Assembly (NCBI GenBank): GCA_002427615.1 | Contig: DIFH01000005.1 | Location: 1-40,074, forward strand | Origin: Paludibacter sp. UBA5753 | Lineage (GTDB): Bacteria; Bacteroidota; Bacteroidia; Bacteroidales; Paludibacteraceae | Direction of reading: 5' to 3' | DNA: 40,074 nucleotides | Part shown: positions 24,105 through 32,261 of the stretch, in pieces | Position numbering within the stretch: position 1 is the stretch's first letter | Layout of the letters: every line of letters begins with the position of its first letter | Notes under the pieces: model-generated | Seen by the model: only the letters and a program-made list of their open reading frames with translations | What the model was told of the DNA's origin: nothing | Database searches by the model: none | Position numbers and translations under genes: made by a program

Positions 24105-24412
24105 ATGTAAACGAAAACAAGACCAATTTATTTGCCGATAAAATTCGACAGTTGAGGGAAGAAAAACAATTGTTACAACGACAGTTAGCCTCAGCGCTGT
24201 AAATCGACACGCCAATGTACAGTAAAATTGAACGGGGCGAGCGTCCGGCGAAACGAAAGCAGGTTGTTGCTCTTGCTCAACTGCTCTCCACCGCCGAAAA
24301 CGAATTGCTTACCCTTTGGTTGGCTGATAAGGTTATGGAAGTGTTGGATGGCGAGAAAGAATTGGCTGGTAAAGTGTTGGATTTTGCAAAAGAAAATTTA
24401 AATCATATGTGA
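24105..24412 (+). pseudogene. XRE-type helix-turn-helix controller, disrupted
   Basis: The frame ending at 24412 reads NLFADKIRQLREEKQLLQRQ-LASAL, a stop, then IDTPMYSKIERGERPAKRKQ and so on, which is a complete XRE domain plus a short helical tail. TAA at 24200-24202 stands where such proteins have Glu (GAA), so one base change breaks the HTH between helices 2 and 3. The only nearby ATG (24105) is in another frame and is followed at once by TAA, so the start is also damaged. Internal initiation at ATG 24215 would give a 65-residue piece without half of its DNA-binding domain. It stops 1 bp before the SIR2 gene, so it was the operon's controller. Confidence 0.8.
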
Positions 24413-24413
24413 T

Positions 24414-25619
24414 ATGGAAATAGCTAAATTAAAAACATTTATTCAGTCTGCCAATATAAATTTTCTATTTGGTTCTGGACTTTCAAAACCGTATCTTTCC
24501 ACACTTGGAGATATTGAAACATGGCTTACTGAACTTGCAAATAATAATTCTATTTCCGATGAATTAAGACAAGTTGTAAAAGCGTCTATCTATAAAGAAT
24601 ATTTCACAAAAGTGATCCTGCCAAATCATACAATAACAATTGCCGAAGACTATGATACCGTTATTAACGGTTATAAAAGTTTTTTGATTGTATGGAATGA
24701 TATTATTAATAAGAGGGCTAATCGCTTATTGACCAAGCAAGTCAATATTTATACTACTAACATTGATACTTTGGTAGAAAATGCGTCTGAGAAAGTACAA
24801 ATAGAATTTAATGACGGCTTTAAGGGCAGTATAAATCAGGTATTTGATGAAGGAAATTTTCAAAAATCATACAGCAAAACAAGTTTGCATTTTCAAAATG
24901 TTTCAGAAATACCCGTCTTCAATTTATTGAAAATGCACGGTTCAATAAATTGGAGTACGGACGGAGATATTATCTCAAATGATTACACTCTGGAGACAGT
25001 AAATAAGATAAATATCGAATTACAAGACACTGATCCTGAGTTTTTCGTCGATTGTACAAAAAGGGATGAAGAAGAGGAAGGAGCAATTAAAAAAATTTCT
25101 GAAATTCAAGATGAAGCGGCTAAATTAATAGAATGTAATAGTAAATTGAATTTTAATGAATTATACAAAAATCTATTTGAGGCGTATGATAAACTAACTA
25201 TTGTTAATCCCACTAAACAGAAATTTATAGAATCCGTAATAGAACTACATTTTTATGAATTGATGAGAATGTATTCCAATTCGTTAGAAAAAGAAAATTC
25301 AATACTTTTTGTAATGGGCTTTTCTTTTGCAGATGAACACATTGCGAAAATCACACTAAGAGCGGCAAATACAAACCCAACCTTATTGGTAGTAATATTT
25401 GCATTTGATGATGACCAAGAAGCAAAGTATAATAAAATCCTAAAACCAACTCCAAACAATAATATTTTCATTATCACACCAACAAAATTCAAAGAGGCAA
25501 ACAAAGAGGATGAAACCAAAAAAGATAAGATTAGCAAGATCGCAAAATTTGATTTGACAACTATAAATCTGGTATTTGAACTCATAAACAGCGGAATTCC
25601 AATAAATTATGGCAAATAA
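24414..25619 (+). CDS. SIR2-domain protein of a SIR2-HerA (Nezha-type) defence system
   Basis: A 401-residue protein with an N-terminal SIR2-like NAD-binding domain: FLFGSGLSKPY (17-27, the GAGxS loop as GSGLS), YTTNIDTL (113-120, the TN-D motif) and KMHGSINW (173-180, catalytic-type His175). FVMGFSFADEHI (about 305) is the closing motif common in defence SIR2 proteins, which act as NAD+ hydrolases and not as protein deacetylases. The region between is insert-like and charged. The gene starts 1 bp after the broken XRE controller and overlaps herA by 11 bp. SIR2-HerA pairs form large complexes that deplete NAD+ on phage infection; that role is inferred from the pair. Confidence 0.9.
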   Translation: MEIAKLKTFIQSANINFLFGSGLSKPYLSTLGDIETWLTELANNNSISDELRQVVKASIYKEYFTKVILPNHTITIAEDYDTVINGYKSFLIVWNDIINKRANRLLTKQVNIYTTNIDTLVENASEKVQIEFNDGFKGSINQVFDEGNFQKSYSKTSLHFQNVSEIPVFNLLKMHGSINWSTDGDIISNDYTLETVNKINIELQDTDPEFFVDCTKRDEEEEGAIKKISEIQDEAAKLIECNSKLNFNELYKNLFEAYDKLTIVNPTKQKFIESVIELHFYELMRMYSNSLEKENSILFVMGFSFADEHIAKITLRAANTNPTLLVVIFAFDDDQEAKYNKILKPTPNNNIFIITPTKFKEANKEDETKKDKISKIAKFDLTTINLVFELINSGIPINYGK

Positions 25620-27522
25620 TTCTGACATAATCATATATCAATCTGTATTCAAAATCGGGATTGTTTGCTCCGTCGATGGGCGAGAAGTAAGAGTAAAAGT
25701 TGATAAACTTAAAAATTCTTCTCACCTCATTTTCAAGGGCGAACTTGTGAAAAATGTGTCGGTTGGGAGTTATATTAAAATAATAAAAGGGTTTATCCCA
25801 ATTATTGGAAAGGTTGAGACTGAGCTTATCGTTCCAAGCAAGGAAAATCCAGAATCTAAATATTCTACACAAGAAGAACGGATAAACCGGGAGCTAAAAG
25901 TTAAACTTTTAGGATATTTAGAGAACAATAAATATTGCAGAGGGATAAAGGAGTTACCGTTGATTGATAATGAATGCTTTTTACTTACCAACGAAGAATT
26001 TGAACAGATACACCGTTTTGTTAGCGATGATAGCGATATACCATTACAGATAGGAACCTTGGCTTCTGATTCTTTTGTACCAATTAAGTTAGGTGTTAAT
26101 GCGTTATTCTCAAGTCATATCGGTATTTTTGGAAATACGGGAAGTGGTAAATCTTATACATTATCAAAGCTGTATCGACAGTTATTTTTAAATTATGAGG
26201 ATAGCGATAATTTCAAAGCAAATGCCAAGTTCTTATTCTTTGATTTTAATGGGGAGTATGCAGGCAAAAATGCCATTGTCTCAAATAAAAAAGTTTACAA
26301 TCTATCAACACGGACAAAAAAGGACACATTGCCATTATCTAATGAAGACCTTCTTAATCTTGATTTACTTTGCATCTTTGCCAATGCGACTGAAAAAACG
26401 CAAAGGCCTTTTATAAAGCGGAGTATTGAATTAATTCAAAATATTCAAAAAAATAAAACTAATAAGCAAGAAGAAGAAAATCACTTTAAGAATATATTAA
26501 GACAGCAAGTAAAGGAGATACTTTGTATGTCTGACAAAGACAAATCCAAATTATTAATTGATTATGTTGAACAGGTTTTGCCTAAAAAATTTGACATATA
26601 TGGTATTGATGAAAGTGTGACCAAAGATATAGACTTTCATAATTCAAACAAATATTATTATATCAAAAGCGAAGAACAGCCATTCGTTAACAATATATCT
26701 GCAAATCCAGAGCTTGCAAAACATACCGAGTTATACCGACATGTAGATGATTTTAGTTTTTCCGACAACTTTATAGATAAGTTTATCAAAATCATGTATT
26801 TACAACTTATTTATGATGTTTTGGGAAACAGAGCTATGAATGAGCATATTGCCCCCGCAATAAATAAATTAAAAAGTATTGAAGCCGATATTGAGAAACT
26901 CTTTGACTTTTCAGTACAGAATAAAGATTTCTGGAATGATAACAATATAGTCGTTGTGAATCTTAGCAATGTAAATCTTGAATCTAAGAAAATGATTCCA
27001 ATGCTTTTGGCTCACAAATTATATACCGAACATAAAGCAAAAAAGGAAGAGGATCTATCATATCTGAATATCATTGTTGATGAAGCACACAATATTCTTT
27101 CCCATCAATCAAATAGAGAAAGTGAGACATGGAAAGATTATCGTTTAGAGGTTTTTGAAGAGATAATCAAAGAAGGTCGAAAATTTGGTGTTTTTATGAC
27201 TATTGCAAGCCAAAGGCCGTCGGATATTTCTTCAACAATCATATCACAACTTCATAATTATTTTATTCACAGACTTGTAAATGAAAATGATATTGAAAAG
27301 GTTAACAATGCAATTTCATATCTTGACAAAATATCTGTTGAATCGTTGCCAATTCTTTCTACTGGTGTATGTGTTATTGCTGGACAATTAGCAGAAATGC
27401 CAATAATTGTCCAGATTGACCGAATTGAGGATAAATATAAACCCATAAATGAGACAATAGATGTTGTCGCAAAATGGATTAAAAAGGAAGCTAAGGCAAA
27501 CGATGCTAAGGTAAAACGATGA
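25609..27522 (+). CDS. herA: HerA-family ATPase/helicase partner of SIR2
   Basis: A 637-residue ring ATPase of the HerA/FtsK superfamily. Residues 1-75 form a HAS-barrel-like domain (VFKIGIVCSVDGREVRVKVD). GIFGNTGSGKSYTLSK (172-187) is Walker A and LNIIVDEAHNILSHQ (about 490) is Walker B. MTIASQRPSDISSTIISQLH carries the sensor segment, and FIHRLVNENDIEKV the arginine-finger region. The middle (about 230-440) is an expanded, lysine-rich insert. It overlaps the SIR2 gene by 11 bp, so they are co-translated in fixed proportion, as expected for a SIR2-HerA complex. It is not linked to a NurA gene. The type I restriction operon begins 74 bp later. Confidence 0.9.
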   Translation: MANNSDIIIYQSVFKIGIVCSVDGREVRVKVDKLKNSSHLIFKGELVKNVSVGSYIKIIKGFIPIIGKVETELIVPSKENPESKYSTQEERINRELKVKLLGYLENNKYCRGIKELPLIDNECFLLTNEEFEQIHRFVSDDSDIPLQIGTLASDSFVPIKLGVNALFSSHIGIFGNTGSGKSYTLSKLYRQLFLNYEDSDNFKANAKFLFFDFNGEYAGKNAIVSNKKVYNLSTRTKKDTLPLSNEDLLNLDLLCIFANATEKTQRPFIKRSIELIQNIQKNKTNKQEEENHFKNILRQQVKEILCMSDKDKSKLLIDYVEQVLPKKFDIYGIDESVTKDIDFHNSNKYYYIKSEEQPFVNNISANPELAKHTELYRHVDDFSFSDNFIDKFIKIMYLQLIYDVLGNRAMNEHIAPAINKLKSIEADIEKLFDFSVQNKDFWNDNNIVVVNLSNVNLESKKMIPMLLAHKLYTEHKAKKEEDLSYLNIIVDEAHNILSHQSNRESETWKDYRLEVFEEIIKEGRKFGVFMTIASQRPSDISSTIISQLHNYFIHRLVNENDIEKVNNAISYLDKISVESLPILSTGVCVIAGQLAEMPIIVQIDRIEDKYKPINETIDVVAKWIKKEAKANDAKVKR

Positions 27523-27596
27523 AACGTAACTTAATGACCGTAAGTCAAAAAATCTAAGAACATTCATTTCAATCCAAATAAAACATTCAATATATA

Positions 27597-29159
27597 ATGA
27601 CAAAAGAACAAGAACGCGACGAACTTCACCGAACAATATGGCAAATAGCAAACGATTTACGCGGCAGTGTGGATGGTTGGGATTTTAAATCTTATGTGCT
27701 GGGCATGTTGTTCTACCGGTTTATTTCCGAGAATCTTACCTTATATCTCAACAAAGAAGAACAGCGTACGGGCAACACAAATTTCGATTATGCCAAGATT
27801 TCCGATAAAGATGCTGAATTTGGTAGAGCCGACACCTTAAAAGAAAAAGGCTTTTATATTTTGCCTTCGGAGCTATTTGTGAATGTACGGAACAAAGCCA
27901 GGAATGATGCCAATCTCAATGAAACATTGAGCAATGTTTTCAAGAATATCGAAAACTCAGCCAAAGGCACCGACAGCGAAAATGATTTGCGGGGCTTGTT
28001 TGATGATATTGATGTAAACAGTAATAAACTGGGGCCTACAGTACAAAAACGGAATGAATTGTTAGTGAAAGTTATCGAAGCAATTGGCAGCTTAAATTTT
28101 GGTGATTATCAGGACAATAAAATTGATACTTTTGGCGATGCTTACGAGTTTTTAATGACCATGTACGCCAGTAATGCAGGTAAATCAGGAGGTGAATTTT
28201 TTACCCCTCAAGAAGTTTCCGAATTGCTTGCCGAAATTACGGTTGTAGGTAAAAAACAGGTAAATAAAGTTTACGACCCTGCCTGTGGTTCTGGTTCAAT
28301 GTTGTTGAAATTTGCAAAAGTATTAGGTAAAGAGAATGTTCGGCAGGGCTTTTATGGTCAGGAAATCAATATTACCACCTACAACCTTTGCCGTATCAAC
28401 ATGTTCTTGCACGATATTAATTACGAAAAGTTTGATATTGCCCACGGCAACACGCTTACCGACCCCAAACATTGGGACGATGAACCTTTCGATTGTATTG
28501 TTTCAAATCCTCCTTATTCTATAAAATGGGAAGGTGATGCCAATCCGCTTTTGATTAACGACCCTCGTTTTTCGCCTGCAGGAGTGCTGGCTCCAAAGAG
28601 TAAAGCCGACCTCGCATTTACCATGCACATACTTTCGTGGCTCTCTACTTCCGGCACGGCAGCCATTGTTGAGTTTCCGGGCGTGCTATATCGCAGCGGT
28701 GCAGAACAGAAAATACGTAAATATTTGATTGATAACAACTATGTTGATACTGTAATCCAGTTACCTCCCGATTTGTTTTTTGGAACTACTATCGCCACCT
28801 GCGTTGTGGTGCTTAAAAAGAGCAAAAAGGACAATGCTACCCTGTTTATTGATGCCTCAGCCGAATTTGTTCGTGGCGGCAACAAAAATAAACTGAGCGA
28901 AGCCAACCGCAAAAAGATACTCAATGCCTTTGTGGAACGTAAAGACATGGAACATTTTGCCCGACTGGTACCCAACATTGATATAGCCGAAAACGACTAT
29001 AATATTGCTGTGAGTAGTTATGTGGAGCAGGAAAATACTACGGAAGAAGTGGATATTGAAAAACTCAACGCCCAAATTGCCGAAATTGTAATACGCCAAA
29101 ATAAGCTTCGCACGGCTATTGATGCAATTGTAGCAGACCTGGAAGGAGGTACAATATGA
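27597..29159 (+). CDS. hsdM: Type I restriction-modification methyltransferase subunit HsdM
   Basis: A 520-residue adenine-N6 DNA methyltransferase. Residues about 1-160 are the HsdM N-terminal helical domain (IWQIANDLRGSVDGWDFKSY). The SAM-binding motif DPACGSGSML is at 227-236, and the catalytic NPPY is at 304-307 in CIVSNPPYSIKW. The C-terminal region (LYRSGAEQKIRKYLIDNNYV, QLPPDLFFGTTIATCVVVL) is typical of the EcoR124-like class. With HsdS it methylates the bipartite recognition site, and with HsdR it forms the restriction complex. The stop overlaps the RhuM ATG by 4 bp. All motifs are intact. Confidence 0.96.
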   Translation: MTKEQERDELHRTIWQIANDLRGSVDGWDFKSYVLGMLFYRFISENLTLYLNKEEQRTGNTNFDYAKISDKDAEFGRADTLKEKGFYILPSELFVNVRNKARNDANLNETLSNVFKNIENSAKGTDSENDLRGLFDDIDVNSNKLGPTVQKRNELLVKVIEAIGSLNFGDYQDNKIDTFGDAYEFLMTMYASNAGKSGGEFFTPQEVSELLAEITVVGKKQVNKVYDPACGSGSMLLKFAKVLGKENVRQGFYGQEINITTYNLCRINMFLHDINYEKFDIAHGNTLTDPKHWDDEPFDCIVSNPPYSIKWEGDANPLLINDPRFSPAGVLAPKSKADLAFTMHILSWLSTSGTAAIVEFPGVLYRSGAEQKIRKYLIDNNYVDTVIQLPPDLFFGTTIATCVVVLKKSKKDNATLFIDASAEFVRGGNKNKLSEANRKKILNAFVERKDMEHFARLVPNIDIAENDYNIAVSSYVEQENTTEEVDIEKLNAQIAEIVIRQNKLRTAIDAIVADLEGGTI

Positions 29160-30172
29160 AAGAAGAACAAAAAGGAGAAATAATCCTTTATCAAGCAGAA
29201 GACGGAACAACTAAAATTGAAGTCCGCCTCGAAAATGAAAATGTTTGGCTAACCCAAAAAATGATGGCAAAGTTGTTTCAGACAACACCACAAAACATTA
29301 CCATTCACCTGAAAAATATTTTTGATGAAGGTGAATTAAAGGAGGAGGCAACTTGTAAGGATTTCTTACAAGTTCAAAACGAAGGTTCCAGAAAGATTGA
29401 ACGAAAACAAAAATTTTACAACCTTGATGCCATAATATCAGTTGGGTACCGTATCAAATCGCATATTGCTACCAAGTTTCGTATCTGGGCTACAGAACGC
29501 TTAAAAGAATACATAGTAAAAGGGTTTACGATGGACGATGAACGCCTGAAACAAATGGGCGGAGGAGGTTACTGGTACGAGTTGCTCAATCGTATCCGCG
29601 ATATTCGTTCGTCCGAAAAGGTTTTATATCGTCAGGTACTCGATTTGTATGCTACCAGCGTAGATTACGACCCCAATACACCCGAATCGGTTGAATTTTT
29701 TAAAATTGTACAAAACAAACTGCATTATGCTGCTCATAGACATACCGCAGCCGAAGTTATTTACCAGCGTGCCGATAGCAACAAACCGTTTATGGGTCTG
29801 ACTGTTTTTACGGGCGAACAACCTTCTTCAAAAGATATTACTGTTGCCAAAAATTATCTGAATGCTGAGGAACTGAAAATCCTCAACAATTTGGTATCAG
29901 GATATTTCGACTTTGCCGAAATACAGGCAATGAAACGTAAGCCCATGTATATGAGTGATTACATAAAACAGTTAGATAGTATTCTTTCGGCAACAGGTGA
30001 AAAAATATTGCAAAACGCTGGAGCGATAAGCCATAAAGCAGCTTTGGAAAAAGCCAAAGCCGAATTTAAAAAATACCAGGTTAAAACGCTTTCACCAGTC
30101 GAAAAAGCCTACTTGGAAAACATTAAAGCCTTACAGAAAAAGATTGACAAGAAAGGAAACAACCATGAATAA
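29156..30172 (+). CDS. RhuM-family protein within the type I operon
   Basis: A 338-residue protein of the RhuM/'virulence protein' family: VWLTQKMMAKLFQTTPQNIT (helix-turn-helix-like, about 30-49), IHLKNIFDEGEL, KFYNLDAIISVGYRIKS and FRIWATERLKEYIVKGFTMD, then a Fic/Doc-like C-terminal half with FFKIVQNKLHYAAHRHTAAE and YFDFAEIQAMKRKPMYMSDY. RhuM proteins are frequent passengers of type I R-M operons. Their role there is not established; DNA binding or a death-on-curing-type activity is possible. Its ATG overlaps hsdM by 4 bp and its end overlaps the GIY-YIG start by 8 bp (ATGAATAA). Confidence 0.85.
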   Translation: MKEEQKGEIILYQAEDGTTKIEVRLENENVWLTQKMMAKLFQTTPQNITIHLKNIFDEGELKEEATCKDFLQVQNEGSRKIERKQKFYNLDAIISVGYRIKSHIATKFRIWATERLKEYIVKGFTMDDERLKQMGGGGYWYELLNRIRDIRSSEKVLYRQVLDLYATSVDYDPNTPESVEFFKIVQNKLHYAAHRHTAAEVIYQRADSNKPFMGLTVFTGEQPSSKDITVAKNYLNAEELKILNNLVSGYFDFAEIQAMKRKPMYMSDYIKQLDSILSATGEKILQNAGAISHKAALEKAKAEFKKYQVKTLSPVEKAYLENIKALQKKIDKKGNNHE

Positions 30173-30177
30173 AATAG
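30151..30177 (+). repeat. 27-bp junction repeat, copy 1
   Basis: GAAAGGAAACAACC plus ATGAATAAAATAG, spanning the end of the RhuM gene and the start of the GIY-YIG gene. Copy 2 at 30980-31006 differs at one base and spans the end of the GIY-YIG gene and the start of hsdS. Confidence 0.9.
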
Positions 30178-31001
30178 GTTTTGTGTACATAATGACCAAT
30201 AAGAATAAAACAACCTTATATATAGGTGTAACAAACGATTTGTGCCGAAGAATTTACGAACACAAAAATCATTTGATAAAAAACTCTTTCACTGACAAAT
30301 ACAACCTCGAACATTGTATTTATTACGAAGAGTTTCCCTATTTTGATTTGGCGATACAAAGAGAAAAAGAACTTAAAAAATGGAATCGACAAAAGAAAGA
30401 AGATTTGATAAATAAAAAGAATCCTGAATGGAAAGTACTTGTAACCGAAAAAGGGTTTGTAAGGGAAACCATTCCCTTTTCACAGCAAGTTAATGACTTA
30501 ATTAACGAACTGCAACAGAATGAACAGGTTTCTTCCTACAGTCGGAATGACGAGCGTGTAGTAAATGAAGAGATTCCTCCCGTTGGTCGGAATGACGAGC
30601 GTGTGGTCAACGAAGAGATTCCTCCCGTTGGTCGGAATGACGAACAATTTCATAGTTTTAGAGGAGGTAGTGGTTGCGACGGAGTCGCCACCACTATCTC
30701 CCCCTTACAACCCAAAAACGACTGTCATTCCAAACGAAGTGAGGAAACTAATAAGATTCCTCTTTTCAGTCGAAATGACGAGCGTATGGTGAAAGAAGAG
30801 TTTCCTCCCGTTGGTCGGAATGACAACGCTTCGGGAGGTGCAAGTGGGAATGCGGGCGGCTTCGCCGCCCGCATTCCCACCTATTCCCTTGTTTGCGATG
30901 TCCGTCATTCCGAGCAAAGCGAGAAACCTCAGCCAAAAAATGTCCGTCATTCCGAGCAAAGCGAGGAAACTAATACAACGAAAGAAAACAACCATGAATA
31001 A
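30165..31001 (+). CDS. GIY-YIG nuclease with a repeat-encoded C-terminal tail
   Basis: A 278-residue protein. Residues 1-95 are a complete small GIY-YIG endonuclease domain: FVYIMTNKNKTTLYIGVTND (6-25) with the VYI and YIG strands, RRIYEHK with the catalytic Arg and nearby residues, and REKELKKWNRQKKEDLI carrying the catalytic Glu. Residues about 125-270 are not globular. They translate palindromic repeat DNA as units such as EIPPVGRNDERVVN, HSKRSEETNKIPLFSRNDE and VRHSEQSEK. The ATG at 30165 is used; a start at 30144 would extend into RhuM. Both ends overlap their neighbours by 8 bp through the same ATGAATAA sequence, and the gene lies between two 27-bp repeats, so it looks inserted between RhuM and hsdS. 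Confidence 0.82.
   Translation: MNKIGFVYIMTNKNKTTLYIGVTNDLCRRIYEHKNHLIKNSFTDKYNLEHCIYYEEFPYFDLAIQREKELKKWNRQKKEDLINKKNPEWKVLVTEKGFVRETIPFSQQVNDLINELQQNEQVSSYSRNDERVVNEEIPPVGRNDERVVNEEIPPVGRNDEQFHSFRGGSGCDGVATTISPLQPKNDCHSKRSEETNKIPLFSRNDERMVKEEFPPVGRNDNASGGASGNAGGFAARIPTYSLVCDVRHSEQSEKPQPKNVRHSEQSEETNTTKENNHE
30540..30979. repeat. Palindromic repeat block, copy A (in GIY-YIG tail)
   Basis: Built of units like GATTCCTCCCGTTGGTCGGA-ATGAC in one orientation and GTCATTCCGAGCAAAGCGAG-GAAAC in the other; these are reverse-complement relatives of each other. It also holds two long hairpins (30663-30701, and 30844-30880 with 17-bp perfect arms and loop TTC). It is stop-free in the GIY-YIG frame and largely open in other frames. 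The segment from 30572 to about 30968 is nearly the same as 34758 to about 35130 in hsdR. Confidence 0.92.
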
Positions 31002-31006
31002 AATAG
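30980..31006 (+). repeat. 27-bp junction repeat, copy 2
   Basis: GAAAGAAAACAACC plus ATGAATAAAATAG; 26 of 27 bases equal copy 1 at 30151-30177. Confidence 0.9.
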
Positions 31007-32256
31007 AAGAACTGATACAACAGTATTGCCCTGAGGGAGTTGAGTTCACTGAAATAGGCAAAATTGGTGATTTTTATGGTGGGCTTACTGGCAAAAACAA
31101 AAACGACTTTCAAGATGGCAATGCAAAGTTTATAACCTACATGAATGTATTTTCAAACATAGCAGTAAAAACGGACATTGATATTTTTGTCAAAATTGGC
31201 GAAAAAGAAAATCAAAACAGGGTTGAGTATGGCGATGTATTATTTACTGGTTCGTCCGAAACTCCTGATGAGTGTGGTATGTCGTCAGTTCTTACCGAAA
31301 AAATTACAGAACCTTTGTATCTAAATAGTTTTTGCTTTGGTTTCCGGTTGCATGATAAAGAATTATTTTTGCCTGATTTCCTAAAATATCTATTCCGTGA
31401 TGATAGTATAAGAAAGCAAATTGGGCAAACTGCAAGCGGTGTAACAAGATTCAATATTTCAAAAAAACGGTTTGCTAAAGTAATCATTCCCATTCCCCCA
31501 CTGCCAATCCAACAAGAGATAGTAAAAATCCTCGATAGTTTCACTCAGCTGGAGGCGGAGCTGGAGGCGGAGCTGGAGGCGCGTCGCAAACAATATGAAT
31601 ACTACCGAAACCAGTTGCTTAGTGCCACAGAGGTTAATGGTAAGTGGTTAATGAATGGTGCAGAAGTGGAGTGGAAAACGCTGGGAGAAGTTTGTAAAAT
31701 ATCCTCTGGAGGCACGCCTTCAACAAATGAAAAATTATATTGGGTGAATGGAACTATTCCTTGGTTAAAATCTGAAGTTTGTAAAGACTGTTATTTGTCA
31801 AATTCTAAAACTTATATTACTGAATTAGGATTAAACAACTCAAGTGCAAAATATTTAGAAAAAGGTACTGTTCTAATGGCTATGGTTGGTGCTACAATTT
31901 TTAAAGCTGCTTTTTTAAATTTTCAAGCAACCACTAATCAGAATATTGCAGGTATAAAGTCCATTGATACAGAGAAACTTTCTGATAAGTATATCTTTTA
32001 TTATATCCTCAAATCATATAATTTCCTAACAAGCAAACTTTCAGGGTACAATATGATAAATTTGTCTCAAATAAAAAGTATTCCAATCCCCATTCCTCCC
32101 CTTTCCGAACAAGACCGCATAACAGGGATATTGGATAAATTCGATAGCTTGGTAAACGATATTTCGGTGGGTTTACCTGCCGAGATAGACGGTCGCCGCA
32201 AACAATACAATTATTACAGAGGAAAATTATTGGATTTTAAACCGTTAAACAATTAG
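30994..32256 (+). CDS. hsdS: Type I restriction-modification specificity subunit HsdS
   Basis: A 420-residue specificity subunit with two target-recognition domains, each setting half of a bipartite site. TRD1 covers about 1-165, ending in the conserved FNISKKRFAKVIIPIPPLPI. TRD2 covers about 220-375, ending in IPIPIPPLSEQDRITGILDK. The conserved helices lie at about 166-215 and 380-420 (RRKQYEYYRNQLL and RRKQYNYYRGKLL). The first spacer helix contains LEAELEAELEA (186-196), encoded by a 12-bp tandem repeat. The ATG at 30994 gives the classic MNKIEELIQQYCPEGVEF start; the longer frame from 30811 only translates repeat DNA. Both TRDs look intact. Confidence 0.95.
   Translation: MNKIEELIQQYCPEGVEFTEIGKIGDFYGGLTGKNKNDFQDGNAKFITYMNVFSNIAVKTDIDIFVKIGEKENQNRVEYGDVLFTGSSETPDECGMSSVLTEKITEPLYLNSFCFGFRLHDKELFLPDFLKYLFRDDSIRKQIGQTASGVTRFNISKKRFAKVIIPIPPLPIQQEIVKILDSFTQLEAELEAELEARRKQYEYYRNQLLSATEVNGKWLMNGAEVEWKTLGEVCKISSGGTPSTNEKLYWVNGTIPWLKSEVCKDCYLSNSKTYITELGLNNSSAKYLEKGTVLMAMVGATIFKAAFLNFQATTNQNIAGIKSIDTEKLSDKYIFYYILKSYNFLTSKLSGYNMINLSQIKSIPIPIPPLSEQDRITGILDKFDSLVNDISVGLPAEIDGRRKQYNYYRGKLLDFKPLNN
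31549..31581 (+). repeat. 12-bp tandem repeat in the HsdS spacer helix
   Basis: CTGGAGGCGGAG at 31549-31560 and 31561-31572, then a partial CTGGAGGCG to 31581. Each unit encodes four residues (LEAE). Copy number changes would alter the distance between the two recognition domains without shifting the frame. Confidence 0.92.
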
Positions 32257-32261
32257 GATAT

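Noticed and set aside
23871..24110. 79-codon hydrophobic ORF before the SIR2 operon, possible membrane toxin
   Set aside because: It starts inside a terminator hairpin, overlaps the promoter, and its hydrophobicity follows from T-rich DNA.
30540..30980. CRISPR array in the GIY-YIG tail or hsdR
   Set aside because: Units are in both orientations, irregularly spaced, and the intervals are repeated too; there are no unique spacers and no cas genes.
30811..30993. 61-residue N-terminal extension of HsdS
   Set aside because: It translates repeat DNA; the ATG at 30994 gives the classic HsdS start and the same ATGAATAA overlap as the GIY-YIG gene.
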